From NCBI GenBank assembly GCA_017792365.1, contig CP051229.1, forward strand, positions 3,223,725 to 3,287,724: DNA of 64,000 nucleotides, written 5' to 3'. The notes below the pieces were generated by a model. That model saw only the letters and a list, made by a program, of their open reading frames with translations. It had not been told where the DNA came from and did not search any database. The stretch comes from Hyphomonas sp. GTDB taxonomy: Bacteria; Pseudomonadota; Alphaproteobacteria; Caulobacterales; Hyphomonadaceae. Shown here one piece after another: positions 21,341 to 34,141 of the stretch (positions are counted from its first letter, which is position 1; each line of letters starts with the position of its first letter). The translations under genes were made by a program, and so were the position numbers.

Positions 21341-22114
21341 ATGGCCAAGCGCCGCAAGATATATGAGGGCAAGGCTAAGATCCTGTACGAGGGACCTGAG
21401 CCGGGCACGATCATCCAGTACTTCAAGGATGACGCGACCGCCTTCAACAATCAGAAGCAGGCTGTGCTGGACGGCAAGGGCGTTCTGAACAACCGCATCT
21501 CCGAATTCATCATGACGCAGCTGAACGCGGTGGGCCTGCCGACGCACTTCCTGCGCCGGTTGAACATGCGCGAACAATTGGTGCGCGAGGTGGAGATCAT
21601 TCCGCTCGAAGTCATTTGCCGGAATGTCGCCGCCGGCTCGATGGCCAAGCGTCTGGGCATGGAGGAGGGCGCGCAGCTGCCGCGCTCCATCATCGAGTTC
21701 TGCTACAAGAAGGACGAGCTGGGCGACCCGCTGGTGCCTGAAGAGTACATCACGGCGTTCAATTGGGCCTCGAACCAGGAAATCGACGACATGGTCGCAA
21801 TGACCCTGCGCGTGAACGATTTCCTGACTGGCCTGTTCGCCGGCGTCGGCATCAAGCTCATCGACTTCAAGGTCGAGTACGGCAGGCTCTATGAAGGCGA
21901 GATGGTGCGCACGGTGCTGGCCGACGAGATCAGCCCGGATTCATGCCGGCTTTGGGACGCCGCCACTGGCGAGAAGATGGACAAGGACCGCTTCCGCCGC
22001 GACCTGGGCGGCGTAACCGAGGCCTATCGCGAAGTCGCCCGGCGGCTCGGCATTTTCCGGGATGAGCAGGCGGGCGCAGAAATCGTCGCGCTGGAAACCG
22101 GCGGAGGGAAGTAG
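21341..22114 (+). CDS. purC: phosphoribosylaminoimidazole-succinocarboxamide synthase
   Basis: ATP-dependent SAICAR synthetase of purine synthesis, 257 residues. The N-terminus ([18 protein letters not shown]) and the motifs [26 protein letters not shown] and [10 protein letters not shown] are all conserved. The start at 21341 excludes an open extension to 21266. It abuts purS with no gap (stop at 22112-22114, ATG at 22115), so the two are probably coupled. Confidence 0.97.
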   Translation: MAKRRKIYEGKAKILYEGPEPGTIIQYFKDDATAFNNQKQAVLDGKGVLNNRISEFIMTQLNAVGLPTHFLRRLNMREQLVREVEIIPLEVICRNVAAGSMAKRLGMEEGAQLPRSIIEFCYKKDELGDPLVPEEYITAFNWASNQEIDDMVAMTLRVNDFLTGLFAGVGIKLIDFKVEYGRLYEGEMVRTVLADEISPDSCRLWDAATGEKMDKDRFRRDLGGVTEAYREVARRLGIFRDEQAGAEIVALETGGGK

Positions 22115-22357
22115 ATGAGAGCCCGTGTTCACGTCAGCCTGAAACCGGGCGTGCTCGACCCTCAGGGCAAGGCCGTCAGTGACGCCCTTGGGCGACTTGG
22201 CTTCTCGGAAGTCGGCGAAGTCCGCGTTGGCAAGACGATCGAGCTGGAGCTTGAGGATGGCCTGGCTGCGGATGCCGCCGAAGCCCGCGTCAAGGAAATG
22301 TGCGAGAAGCTGCTCGCGAACACCGTCATCGAGCGCTACGCCGTCGAACTCGTCTAG
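22115..22357 (+). CDS. purS: phosphoribosylformylglycinamidine synthase subunit PurS
   Basis: An 80-residue small subunit of the three-part FGAM synthase (PurS-PurQ-PurL). It opens MRARVHVSLKPGVLDPQGKAV and ends in NTVIERYAVELV, both typical. In most alphaproteobacteria purQ follows at once; here a 1.3-kb block holding three minus-strand genes separates purS from purQ. purL is not in the window. Confidence 0.95.
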   Translation: MRARVHVSLKPGVLDPQGKAVSDALGRLGFSEVGEVRVGKTIELELEDGLAADAAEARVKEMCEKLLANTVIERYAVELV

Positions 22358-22983
22358 GCGGCGGCCGCTTCGGGTTTCTTCGCAACCAGAAACAGGACGG
22401 CCTCGTCATTCGGGGCCCAGTCGTGGTCGATCCGGAAGCCCGCATCGGTCATGCTGCGCCTCAGGTGATCTTTCCCGAACAGACGGATGGCCGGCGTCAG
22501 CGGCAGGACGCGGCTGGCCTGCGCAAATAGCTTCCAGCCGCCCTTCATCTCGTCGAGGCAGACTGTGCTTGAGACGAAAACGCCGCCGGGTTTCAGCGTG
22601 CGATAGATGCGGGCGAGCATTGTTTCCTTGTCGGCTAGCAGATGCAGCACGCTGTGCGCCATCACGACATCATAGCCGTCGTCCGGGAGTGCGACCCGGG
22701 TGACGTCGACTTTCTTCAGGGCGATATTGGTGACGCCAGCTTCCTGAACGCGAGACTGCGCGATCTCCAGCAGCTTGCCCGAAGCATCATAGGCGTCGAT
22801 GTGCGCGACGTATGGCGCGTGCGCGATCGCCGTGGAGCCCGTCCCGCAGCCGATCTCAAGTACCCGCATGTCGGGGCGCAGGTAGGTGCGGGTGATCTCG
22901 AGCTTCTTCTCGTATGACGCCTGATCCCGAATTGGGGCCTTGGCGTACGACTTGGCTGTCAGATCGAACAGGAGCGTCGACAA
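22354..22983 (-). CDS. class I SAM-dependent methyltransferase
   Basis: A 209-residue methyltransferase with motif I VLEIGCGTGSTAIAHA, the acidic residue of DAYDASGKLL and the post-motif region YDVVMAHSVLHLL, placing it with ubiquinone/menaquinone-type (Methyltransf_11) enzymes. The substrate is unknown. It overlaps the 3' end of purS by 4 bp in the opposite direction and is not part of the pur operon. Confidence 0.85.
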   Translation of the reverse strand: MSTLLFDLTAKSYAKAPIRDQASYEKKLEITRTYLRPDMRVLEIGCGTGSTAIAHAPYVAHIDAYDASGKLLEIAQSRVQEAGVTNIALKKVDVTRVALPDDGYDVVMAHSVLHLLADKETMLARIYRTLKPGGVFVSSTVCLDEMKGGWKLFAQASRVLPLTPAIRLFGKDHLRRSMTDAGFRIDHDWAPNDEAVLFLVAKKPEAAAA

Positions 22984-23052
22984 TCAGAATCTCCCCGGCT
23001 GCGCCCTTGATCGGGTACAGCCAGGTTTATCGATTGTCAATAAGGATCGATT

Positions 23053-23190
23053 TTAGTTCTTTGCGTCTTCGGCGGTGTCTTCGATGCTGTCGCCGACCGT
23101 GCTGAGGTCTTCGCCCATCCCCGCAATCGTATTGCAGGCCGAGAGCGCCAACGAGCTCGCAACGCAGAACGCCAAAACAATCTTCTTCAT
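23053..23190 (-). CDS. entericidin A/B family lipoprotein
   Basis: A 45-residue lipoprotein of the entericidin family. The signal ends in the lipobox LALSAC, followed by NTIAGMGEDLSTVGDSIEDTA, the family core. In E. coli EcnB is a stationary-phase bacteriolytic toxin and EcnA its antidote; single alphaproteobacterial members probably act in the envelope and are not proven toxins. The start ATG follows GGGAGAG. A longer paralogue lies 84 bp upstream on the same strand. Confidence 0.8.
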   Translation of the reverse strand: MKKIVLAFCVASSLALSACNTIAGMGEDLSTVGDSIEDTAEDAKN

Positions 23191-23274
23191 GGATACTCTC
23201 CCGATCGGCCGATTACCGTCCACGGCGCACAATATGTGATCAATAGGCGATTGTAGGCAAGCAGCGAAGTTGGC

Positions 23275-23484
23275 CTAGCAGTCGCTGCGGCGAGAGGCGC
23301 CGCTGCCGCCGCACAGCTCAAGATCGTTATCCGCCGTGCTGGTGCGGCGATCGCCGCTCTGGGCGTCATCGGACGCGCGCGTCATGGCGGTGCCGACAGC
23401 CTGCAGATCCTGACCGATGCCGGAGATTGTGTTGCAGCCGCCCAGTGCAATGACTGCTGCAGTGGTGAGGAAAATTGTACGCAT
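23275..23484 (-). CDS. entericidin-like lipoprotein, longer paralogue
   Basis: A 69-residue lipoprotein paralogous to the gene at 23053. The start at 23484 gives a signal with lipobox IALGGC followed by NTISGIGQDLQAVG, the entericidin core. It differs in a polar C-terminal tail of about 30 residues with two extra cysteines (LCGGSG and the terminal SDC), which could form a disulfide. The two genes form a tandem pair, a layout known for toxin/antidote entericidin loci; which is which, if either, is not decided by the sequence. Confidence 0.75.
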   Translation of the reverse strand: MRTIFLTTAAVIALGGCNTISGIGQDLQAVGTAMTRASDDAQSGDRRTSTADNDLELCGGSGASRRSDC

Positions 23485-23639
23485 GCGGCCTGTCCATAAG
23501 TCTCGATGCGCGCCCCATGACGCCAAATCGAGGCCAAAATATGGGGCTTGCTCTATGATCGACCCTGACAGGAATAACCGAGGCCGCCATCGACGACAAA
23601 TACTCGTCTGCGCCCGGAATCGCTGATAAACAGCCCCGC

Positions 23640-24299
23640 ATGAAGTCAGCTGTCATCGTCTTTCCGGGTTCAAACTGCGATCGCGACGCCCAGGTCGCGT
23701 TGCGCAGGTTCACAGGCGCTGAGCCCGCCATGGTCTGGCACAAGGACGCGGAGATCCCGGAGGATACCGATCTTGTTCTTCTGCCGGGCGGATTTTCCTA
23801 CGGCGATTACCTGCGTTCAGGCGCGATGGCGGCCGCGTCTCCCATAGGCTCAGCGCTTCGCGCCCACGCCGATCGCGGCGGATACGTTCTGGCGATCTGC
23901 AACGGCTTTCAGGTCGCAACCGAGCTCGGGTTGTTGCCGGGGGCCTTGTTGCGCAACGCGGGGCTGAACTTCGTGTGCCGCCCGCAGGTGCTGGCGATCT
24001 CCACCAACTCGGCGTTCACATCGGCCTACGGGACGCAGCAGGAAGTGTCGTTCCCCATCGCGCACCACGACGGCAATTACTTCGCCGATGATGAGACCCT
24101 CGACCGTCTTGAAGGCGAGGGGCGGATCGCCTTCCGCTATTGTGACAATCCCAACGGCTCGGCCCGCGATATCGCCGGCATCCTGTCTGAGAACGGTCGT
24201 GTGCTGGGAATGATGCCCCATCCGGAGCGCGCCATCGGCGGCCACGAGGGCGGCGTTGACGGCGCCAAGCTGTTTGAGAGCGTACTCGCCGCAGCCTGA
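23640..24299 (+). CDS. purQ: phosphoribosylformylglycinamidine synthase subunit PurQ
   Basis: Glutaminase subunit of FGAM synthase, 219 residues. The nucleophile Cys lies in AICNGFQ and the His-Glu pair in PHPERA, with the oxyanion strand [13 protein letters not shown]; all are standard. The ATG at 23640 opens [16 protein letters not shown], the normal N-terminus. It supplies ammonia to PurL. It has its own upstream region because the entericidin/methyltransferase block separates it from purS. Confidence 0.96.
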   Translation: MKSAVIVFPGSNCDRDAQVALRRFTGAEPAMVWHKDAEIPEDTDLVLLPGGFSYGDYLRSGAMAAASPIGSALRAHADRGGYVLAICNGFQVATELGLLPGALLRNAGLNFVCRPQVLAISTNSAFTSAYGTQQEVSFPIAHHDGNYFADDETLDRLEGEGRIAFRYCDNPNGSARDIAGILSENGRVLGMMPHPERAIGGHEGGVDGAKLFESVLAAA

Positions 24300-24372
24300 G
24301 GGATGTCTGGCGTTCGTGAACCGCTTGTGGCGGTATAACGTAGAGGCCGGACAAACCGATCGGCGAGGTCAC

Positions 24373-25308
24373 ATGAAATGCATCAGCCAGATTGCAGCAA
24401 TCTGCCTTCTGGGGCTGGCGGCGGCCTGCTCGGCCTATCCGGCGACAGAGATGTCTGAAGCGCGCTATGTCGAAGCCGATGGCGTATCGAGCCGTGTCGC
24501 CGAATGGGGCGATGGACCGCCGATCCTGCTGATCCATGGCGCATCGTCGACGCTGTCCGTCTTCGAACCGACCGTCGCGCCGCTATTGAGCGCGACCCAT
24601 CGGCTGGTCGCCTACGACCGCCCGGGAATGGGATTGTCTGCTGACAGGCCGGCGGACGCTGACACGCTGAAGGTGCAGGCGGAGGTCGCCGCCGGCGTGA
24701 TTGACGCGATGGAGATGGAGCGGCCGATCGTGATCGGTCATTCGCTCGGTGGCGCGATTGCGCTGCGGCTGGCGCTGGACCACCCGGAATTAGTTTCCGG
24801 CCTCGTGCTGATCGGCGCGCCGGCCTACGAGTGGCCAGGCAGCGTTGCGTGGCACTACCACATGTCGGACATGCCGCTGGTGGGACCGGTGTTCAATCAC
24901 GTGCTGTCGCGGCCATTTATTGGCGGCGCGATCAAATCGGGCATCGAGGGATTGTTTGCACCCCAGGACGCCCCCGACGGATATCTGGAGGCGACCAATA
25001 CGCGCCTTGCGGCCGCACCCGGCGCACTCCGCGCGAATGCGCGGGACGTCAAATCGCTCAAGCGGGAACTGATCGCGCAGGCGCCGCGTTATCCTGACAT
25101 AGATCAACCCGTCGGGATTCTGGTCGGGGTCGACGATCGCGTTGTCAGCTATGAACTGCACTCAAGGCGGTTAGCTGAAACGCTTCCGAATGCGCGGATT
25201 GAAACGCTTTCCGGGGTCGGCCACGCCCCACATGAGATCGCGCCGCAGACACTGCGGGCGTTGGTCGACTGGGTCGGAGAAAATGCCGAGAAATCTCAGG
25301 AAAACTGA
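24373..25308 (+). CDS. alpha/beta hydrolase, lipoprotein
   Basis: A 311-residue envelope hydrolase. The signal ends in LLGLAAAC, predicting lipid attachment. The fold landmarks are the oxyanion strand LLIHGASS, the nucleophile elbow GHSLGG, the acid in LVGVDDRVV and the catalytic His in GVGHAPHE. The substrate cannot be told; esterase or lipase activity is likely. The start at 24373 follows GGCGAGGT and keeps the signal peptide intact. Confidence 0.85.
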   Translation: MKCISQIAAICLLGLAAACSAYPATEMSEARYVEADGVSSRVAEWGDGPPILLIHGASSTLSVFEPTVAPLLSATHRLVAYDRPGMGLSADRPADADTLKVQAEVAAGVIDAMEMERPIVIGHSLGGAIALRLALDHPELVSGLVLIGAPAYEWPGSVAWHYHMSDMPLVGPVFNHVLSRPFIGGAIKSGIEGLFAPQDAPDGYLEATNTRLAAAPGALRANARDVKSLKRELIAQAPRYPDIDQPVGILVGVDDRVVSYELHSRRLAETLPNARIETLSGVGHAPHEIAPQTLRALVDWVGENAEKSQEN

Positions 25309-25342
25309 GCGCTAACCTTGCAAACCTGACGGCCTCTACTAA

Positions 25343-25359
25343 TTTAGAATGGTTCTAAA
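25343..25359 (+). promoter_or_regulatory. Irr-type iron control element (ICE) before dps
   Basis: TTTAGAA-tgg-TTCTAAA is a perfect 7-3-7 palindrome, 15 bp before the dps start codon. It matches the ICE/Irr-box pattern of alphaproteobacterial iron regulation as I recall it. It overlaps a plausible promoter (TTGCAA at 25318-25323 and a TAATTT -10 about 16 bp later), so an Irr-like protein bound here would block transcription when iron is low. Confidence 0.65.
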
Positions 25360-25374
25360 AATGGAGACGACAGG

Positions 25375-25836
25375 ATGGACATCGGAATTGACAAAGGCAG
25401 CCGTAAGGATGTCGCCGCCGCGTTGGAGCAGGTGCTGGCTGACAGTTATGCGCTGTATGGGAAGACCCACGGATACCACTGGAACGTAGAGGGACCGCGC
25501 TTCTCGACGCTGCATGCGGCCTTCGAGGAGCAGTACCGCGAGCAATGGGCGGCGCTTGATGAAATCGCCGAGCGCATCCGGACGCTTGGCGAATACGCGC
25601 CATCAGGCATCACCATGGGTGAGAAAGCCAAGATCAAGGCTGACAAGAACGTGCCGAATGCGGAGCAAATGCTCTCCAACCTCGTTGAGAGCAATGAGAT
25701 CGTCGTGAATTCGGCGCGCGCCGCTCTGAAAGTTGCTGAGAAAGCAGGAGATGACGCGACCGCTGATCTCATGACGCAGCGAGTTGCGATCCACGAAAAG
25801 ACCGCGTGGATGCTGAGATCTCATCTGGCCGGCTAG
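25375..25836 (+). CDS. dps: Dps-family ferritin-like DNA-protection protein
   Basis: A 153-residue mini-ferritin that stores iron by oxidising Fe2+ with peroxide and shields DNA. The Dps signature is complete: THGYHWNVEGPRFSTLH followed by FEEQYREQWAALDEIAERIR carries the inter-subunit ferroxidase ligands. Basic residues lie near the N-terminus (KGSRKD). An Irr-type palindrome sits over its promoter, and a strong terminator follows, so it is a single iron-regulated unit. Confidence 0.93.
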   Translation: MDIGIDKGSRKDVAAALEQVLADSYALYGKTHGYHWNVEGPRFSTLHAAFEEQYREQWAALDEIAERIRTLGEYAPSGITMGEKAKIKADKNVPNAEQMLSNLVESNEIVVNSARAALKVAEKAGDDATADLMTQRVAIHEKTAWMLRSHLAG

Positions 25837-25859
25837 CTCCTGGTTCGGTCAGAAAACTC

Positions 25860-25894
25860 GCCCCGCGGGCAGCAGCCCGCGGGGCTGTTTTTTT
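25860..25894 (+). terminator. intrinsic terminator after dps
   Basis: An 11-bp perfect stem (GCCCCGCGGGC / GCCCGCGGGGC) with the 4-nt loop AGCA is followed by TG and seven Ts. It lies 24 bp after the dps stop. Confidence 0.9.
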
Positions 25895-26057
25895 GGGTCT
25901 GCCGCTAACGGAAACCTGATCGGTCGAGTTCACGCAGGAATACCGCGATGGTGAGCGACCAAGCGACCGGCTTGCATGGCGCCGGGGTGTAACTTGAGTT
26001 ACGTCTTGGGCTTCAAATGTCATGCGTCACGGGAGTTGGGCGCGCGCGGAGGTCCCC

Positions 26058-26984
26058 ATGAACCGCAACCTTGTCGCGATCGGCGGAGCCCTGGCCGTTC
26101 TGGCCGGTCCTGCGTTTGCGGAGGACACAAGCATCCAGCGCACCGAGGACGGGCGGCCAGACTTGCAGGGCGTGTGGTCGAGCCGATGGCTTACACCCGT
26201 CGAGCGGATTGCTGGTGAAACCGAACTCGTTGTTTCAGCAGAGCGTGGAGCCGAGCTGGCCAAGGAGTTGCTCGAGCGCGCGGGCCATCCGGCGCAGATG
26301 GACCCTGAGCTTGCTGCGCCGGACGCAGAGACGCTTGCGATCGTGCGCGGCGAACATCGCACGTCGCTGATCATATCGCCGGACGATGGAAAGCTGCCGA
26401 TGAACGACGCTGGCAGGGCGGCGCGGCTGGCCTATGTCAGCGGGCTTGATGGCCCCGAGCAGCGCATGACGACCGAACGATGCATCGGAGGCGTTGGCTG
26501 GGCCCCACTGCAGATACGCACGCATGCGATGTTGCGCGAGATCGTACAGACTGACGACCACGTCGTGTTGCGGACCGAAGCTTATTCCGACCTGCGCCTG
26601 GTGCCGATTGATGCCGAGCGGCGTCCGGATGCGGCCGCGCCGCACATGGGGGAATCGGTCGGACGGTGGGAGGGCGACACCCTTGTTGTCGAAACGAGGA
26701 ATTACGATCCTGACCTTTCGACCCACGGCATCGTCACAGTCATGAGCCCGGATGCGGTCGTCACCGAGTGGTTCACGCCAGCATCCGCTGACGAGATCGT
26801 CTACCGCTATCAGGTCGACGACCCGACCTACTACGACCAGCCGTGGTCAGTGGAGTATTCTCTCATGCGGACCGACGAAAAGGTCTACGAGTTCGCCTGT
26901 CACGAGGGGAATTACGCCCTCAAGCACATGCTGAACGGCGCACGCATGGAAGAGATGTCTGCGCGGTCGAAAGCAGAGAACTAG
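26058..26984 (+). CDS. conserved secreted protein of unknown function
   Basis: A 308-residue exported protein. A signal peptide (ALAVLAGPAFA) is followed by RPDLQGVWSS. PDLxGxW openings and a later GRWEGDTLVVETRNY segment recur in a family common in sphingomonads and acidobacteria, function unknown to me. No catalytic motif stands out; two cysteines (ERCIGG and FACHEG) could pair. The start at 26058 is behind GGAGGT; the frame opens earlier, but only this start preserves the signal peptide. Confidence 0.75.
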   Translation: MNRNLVAIGGALAVLAGPAFAEDTSIQRTEDGRPDLQGVWSSRWLTPVERIAGETELVVSAERGAELAKELLERAGHPAQMDPELAAPDAETLAIVRGEHRTSLIISPDDGKLPMNDAGRAARLAYVSGLDGPEQRMTTERCIGGVGWAPLQIRTHAMLREIVQTDDHVVLRTEAYSDLRLVPIDAERRPDAAAPHMGESVGRWEGDTLVVETRNYDPDLSTHGIVTVMSPDAVVTEWFTPASADEIVYRYQVDDPTYYDQPWSVEYSLMRTDEKVYEFACHEGNYALKHMLNGARMEEMSARSKAEN

Positions 26985-27051
26985 GCCGGCGCGAGATGCG
27001 GCGAACTCTACCCATACAGTTGCACAGTAACGATTGTACGGCGCTCGCTGA

Positions 27052-28023
27052 TCAGTAGGCGGCTGGCGCGGGCGCGTCTTCAGGCAGGCCAGCCAGATAC
27101 TTCTCGGCTTCAAGAGCGGCCATGCAGCCCATGCCGGCGGCGGTCACCGCCTGACGGTAGATGTCGTCAGTGACATCGCCTGCAGCATAGACGCCGGGTA
27201 TGTTCGTCGCAGTCGAGTCCGGCTTGGTGACGATGTAGTTGCCAGACTTCATCTCCAGCTGATCGATGAACAACTCAGTCTGTGGTGCGTGGCCAATCGC
27301 GATGAAGATGCCGTGGACGGGCAGCTCCGTGACCTCGCCCGTCTTGAGGTTTTTGAGGCGCGCAGTCGTGACCGACTTGGGGTCTTCGGCGCCAATGACT
27401 TCCTCAAGCGTCGTATCCCAGATGACGTTGACCTTCGGGTTCTTGAACAGGCGGTCTTGCAGGATCCGCTCGGCGCGGAAGCTGTCGCGACGGTGGATCA
27501 CGGTCACCTTGTCGGCGAAGTGGGTGAGGTGGAGCGCTTCTTCAACAGCTGTGTTGCCGCCGCCCACCACCAGAACTTCCTTCTGGCGGTAGAAGAACGC
27601 ATCGCACGTCGCGCAGGCCGAGACGCCAAAGCCCTTAAACTTCTCTTCCGAAGGCAGGCCGAGCCATTTCGCCTGGGCGCCTGTGCAAATGATCAGCACA
27701 TCGCAGGTGTAAGTTTTTCCGCTGTCGCCAGTCAGCGTGTAGGGCTTCTTTGAGAGGTCCGCCTTGATGATGTGGTCGCCGACAATCTCGGTGCCGACAT
27801 TCACCGCCTGCTCGCGCATCTGCTCCATGAGCCAGGGGCCCTGAATGACGTCAGCGAAGCCGGGGTAGTTTTCGACATCCGTCGTGATCGTCAGCTGGCC
27901 GCCGGGCTGGATGCCCTCGATGAGGAGCGGCTTGCGCAGCGCGCGCGCAGCATAGACGGCGGCGGAATACCCGGCGGGGCCCGAACCGAGGATGATGATC
28001 TGTGAATGACGCGTTTCGGTCAT
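27052..28023 (-). CDS. trxB: thioredoxin-disulfide reductase
   Basis: NADPH-dependent flavoenzyme that reduces thioredoxin, 323 residues. The FAD-binding [16 protein letters not shown], the redox-active CATC, the NADPH-binding [14 protein letters not shown] and the C-terminal FAD motif GVYAAGDV are all present. It is convergent with the secreted-protein gene and lies downstream of the ELM1 gene, 113 bp apart. Confidence 0.96.
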   Translation of the reverse strand: MTETRHSQIIILGSGPAGYSAAVYAARALRKPLLIEGIQPGGQLTITTDVENYPGFADVIQGPWLMEQMREQAVNVGTEIVGDHIIKADLSKKPYTLTGDSGKTYTCDVLIICTGAQAKWLGLPSEEKFKGFGVSACATCDAFFYRQKEVLVVGGGNTAVEEALHLTHFADKVTVIHRRDSFRAERILQDRLFKNPKVNVIWDTTLEEVIGAEDPKSVTTARLKNLKTGEVTELPVHGIFIAIGHAPQTELFIDQLEMKSGNYIVTKPDSTATNIPGVYAAGDVTDDIYRQAVTAAGMGCMAALEAEKYLAGLPEDAPAPAAY

Positions 28024-28136
28024 CTGAAGGCTCCGCGCGGCTTGTATCGGTGGATTCGCTTGTCCCTTCTTATGGTTACACCGGATGCCGGATGGAAGGG
28101 GCGGGTAGGAAAGTGCTGTGGGTGTTGAGAATTTCT

Positions 28137-29189
28137 CTAGGCTTCGGGCCGTGGGTGACGCTCCAGCAGGAGCCGTGCGATCTCATCGGCCGCACGCTCG
28201 ACTTCCCTCACCGGCTCGTAGGCCCAGAGCGAAATCTTGCCGTCGAACCACTTCGCCGCGCCCCGATCGATGAAGCCGTTGTGGAGCCTGTCAAACCGAG
28301 GGGAGGAGCCTTCCAGGCGGATGATGTGAATTGGTTTGCCGAAGTAGGCGGGGTCGGCGAGCATGTTGGCCGAGTCTTCCGTCACTAGGGCTGCATCGCA
28401 CAGCGACAGGAAGGCCAGGTAGGGATTGGGCCCGTCAACGGCTTCACTTTCCCAGAAGCGCGCGCCAACTTCGCCGGCCATCGCGCGCAGGCGGGCGCGA
28501 GCCAGTTCCGGCGTGCGGCGCGAAACGGTGATCCAGAGCCGCAGGCCGTCACGCGCCAGTTTCCGCAGCGTGGCGTCGATCTCTTCGACCTTGTCGTCCG
28601 TCATCCGGTGCGTGTTTGAATCGCCGCCGATCGAGACAAGGATTTTCGTGCCGGCCTTGGCCGTCAGGTCGCCGAACTTCAGGTGCGCGTCCTCGACGTC
28701 GTCTTGGGGGAAATAGGTGGGCGGCCCTAGGATCGGAAAGACGTTGGGCCCCTTGATCCCGTCATGCTCCGGCGGGATGACGAGATCATATGGTGCAAGG
28801 CTGGTTCTTGGGTTCTGGGTCTGCACGACCAGCGTGCGCCCTCCCGACCACTTCTTCATGCGGCGGGAATAGGGGATGGAGCGCCGGCCGGTCGCGATCC
28901 AGACATCTGGCCATGGCGGCTGCAGTTGCTCGCGCTGGCGACGTGACAGGGCAGCCATCGGTGCGACCCACTTGTCGGCGGGCAGCGGCACCTGCCAGCC
29001 AGCCGGGCTCAATCGTAGTGGTTCGCTGCGGTGAGCGTCAGAGCGAATGTGGCGGAGCTGTTCCCAACGCTGCGGCTCGCCAAGCGCGCGCGCGAGCGAA
29101 AGCGCCTGGCGTTCAATGCCAGCTCTCCCGTCGGATACGACCCAGATGGACGGCCCGGCAGGGCCCGGCCTCGTGTCGGAAGCTGTCAC
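28137..29189 (-). CDS. ELM1/GtrOC1-family protein
   Basis: A 350-residue protein of the family named after plant ELM1, which recruits dynamin to mitochondria; the bacterial members are common in alphaproteobacteria, where their role is unknown. Landmarks are [18 protein letters not shown] at the start, the sugar-nucleotide-transferase-like stretch [14 protein letters not shown] and [13 protein letters not shown] glycosyltransferase-B-like fold is plausible. The start is GTG at 29189, only 9 bp after greA, so they are probably co-transcribed. Confidence 0.85.
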   Translation of the reverse strand: MTASDTRPGPAGPSIWVVSDGRAGIERQALSLARALGEPQRWEQLRHIRSDAHRSEPLRLSPAGWQVPLPADKWVAPMAALSRRQREQLQPPWPDVWIATGRRSIPYSRRMKKWSGGRTLVVQTQNPRTSLAPYDLVIPPEHDGIKGPNVFPILGPPTYFPQDDVEDAHLKFGDLTAKAGTKILVSIGGDSNTHRMTDDKVEEIDATLRKLARDGLRLWITVSRRTPELARARLRAMAGEVGARFWESEAVDGPNPYLAFLSLCDAALVTEDSANMLADPAYFGKPIHIIRLEGSSPRFDRLHNGFIDRGAAKWFDGKISLWAYEPVREVERAADEIARLLLERHPRPEA

Positions 29190-29198
29190 GCTTTCACA

Positions 29199-29671
29199 CT
29201 AGCGCCAGGAGATCTCGATGATCTCGAAAGACTTGGCGCCGCCGGGCGCGGCGACCTCGGCGGTGTCGCCTTCTTCCTTGCCAATCATCGCGCGCGCGAT
29301 TGGCGAGGAGATCGAGATCTTGCCTTCGGCGACGTTCGCCTCGTCCTCACCCACGATCTGGTAGGTGAATTCATCGCCGGTGTCTTCGTCGACTACCTTC
29401 ACGGTGGCGCCGAACTTGACCGTGTCACCGGTCAGCTTCGACGTGTCGATGACCTGCGCGCGCGCGAGCTTGTCTTCGAGTTCGGCAACGCGACCTCGAT
29501 GAAGCTCTGCTTCTCCTTGGCGGCATGATACTCGGCGTTCTCCGACAGGTCGCCATGAGCACGCGCCTCGGCGATCGCCGCGATCACGGCCGGGCGCTCA
29601 GAGGATTTTAGAGTCTTCAGTTCCGTCTCCAGGGAGTGATGTCCCTGAACCGTCATAGGAATGCGCTGCAT
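29199..29671 (-). CDS. greA: transcription elongation factor GreA (frameshifted)
   Basis: Rescues stalled RNA polymerase by stimulating transcript cleavage. The N-terminal coiled coil has the acidic tip [20 protein letters not shown], and the C-terminal FKBP-like domain has [14 protein letters not shown]. The two halves are in different frames; a missing G in the run at 29494-29495 restores [17 protein letters not shown] and gives a normal length near 157 residues. It lies 71 bp after carB, the usual alphaproteobacterial order. Probably a sequencing error. Confidence 0.88.
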
Positions 29672-29742
29672 AAAAAGTCCTGTCCGCGTCTAGATTTACG
29701 GAAGCGTTCGTCGCCGTCGTGCAGAAGACTTCGATCTCGAAC

Positions 29743-33043
<3,301 letters not shown>

Positions 33044-33268
33044 CAGCCGGTCCCTCGCACCTGCAGCAGGTCAAACGGCTGCCCTATAACTGCCAACGAG
33101 GGGCAGGGGCAAGCTTCCGATTGCCAGATCGGTTCAATAAGCGGGCATTCGCCGCACGCGGGCGACCGTCGAGCTGATTCGCTGACGCTCGTTAGTGAGA
33201 TTGGGTCGCACAGCGAGCAAATTTCGGTCCGCACGGCAGTGACCGCGACGCGCCCGGCGGCCCTCAGG

Positions 33269-34018
33269 CTAGGTATAGCGCTTGGAGAGCTTTTGCTCGG
33301 TTGCATCGGCCTGCTGCTTCTGGGCCCCAGCATAGCCCGTGATGCGATCGGCGACGAACGGATTGCTGACGCGCTCGACACCGAACTTGGACGTTGGGCC
33401 ATGGCCGGGCACAAATGCCATCTCGACGCCGAGCGGCCAGAGTTTTCTGGTGATTGAATCAAGCAGTTGCTGATGATTCCCACGCGGGAAGTCGGTCCGG
33501 CCGATCGAACCCGCAAAGAGCACATCTCCGACGAACGCGATATTGAGATCGGTGTTGTAGATCACGACATGGCCTGGCGTGTGTCCCGGCGTGTGAACGA
33601 CGCCGAACTCGATCCCGTCCAGCTCGAGTGTATCTCCTTCTTCAAGATAGCGGTCAGGCGTGACATTGCGGCCGCCGGTGATGCCATACTTGGCGCCCGA
33701 CTCCTCGACCAGGTCGAGCAGCCACTGGTCGTCCTTGTGAGGACCGTGAATCTCGACACCGGTCCGCTCGCGCAAATCGGCTGCGGCGCCGGCATGGTCC
33801 ATGTGGCCGTGTGTGAGCCAGATGCGCTTCAGCGTCAGGCCGAAATGGTCGAGTGCGCCCATCAGCGTATCGATATCGCCGCCCGGATCGACCATCGCCG
33901 CGTGTTTCGTCTCCTCATTCCAGATGAGGGAGCAGTTCTGCTGCAGCGGCGTGACCGGGATCAGGCGGATCTGCAGCTTGGACGGATTTTCGGCGGTCGT
34001 GTCATTCATTGGGTACAT
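33269..34018 (-). CDS. metallo-beta-lactamase-fold hydrolase (glyoxalase II-like)
   Basis: A 249-residue MBL-fold enzyme. The metal motif HGHMDHAGAAADL (HxHxDH), the His of VVHTPGHTPGH, the Asp of VGDVLFAGSIGRTD and the late His of PGHGPTS give a complete binuclear site. The GSIGRTDFP pattern is shared with GloB/YcbL-type thioesterases; hydroxyacylglutathione hydrolase activity is possible. Two starts 9 bp apart (34018 and 34009) are equally plausible, with no clear Shine-Dalgarno. Confidence 0.85.
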   Translation of the reverse strand: MYPMNDTTAENPSKLQIRLIPVTPLQQNCSLIWNEETKHAAMVDPGGDIDTLMGALDHFGLTLKRIWLTHGHMDHAGAAADLRERTGVEIHGPHKDDQWLLDLVEESGAKYGITGGRNVTPDRYLEEGDTLELDGIEFGVVHTPGHTPGHVVIYNTDLNIAFVGDVLFAGSIGRTDFPRGNHQQLLDSITRKLWPLGVEMAFVPGHGPTSKFGVERVSNPFVADRITGYAGAQKQQADATEQKLSKRYT

Positions 34019-34141
34019 CTGGCCTGACTGGGGGGTATTCGCAAGCATGTGCTGGGCGCAGGCGGGAGCTTCCAACTGACATTGGGGGTGTTTATGCTCC
34101 CCAAGCATGCCCGCTGGTCGGGGAGAATGCGGGAGTGAGGA

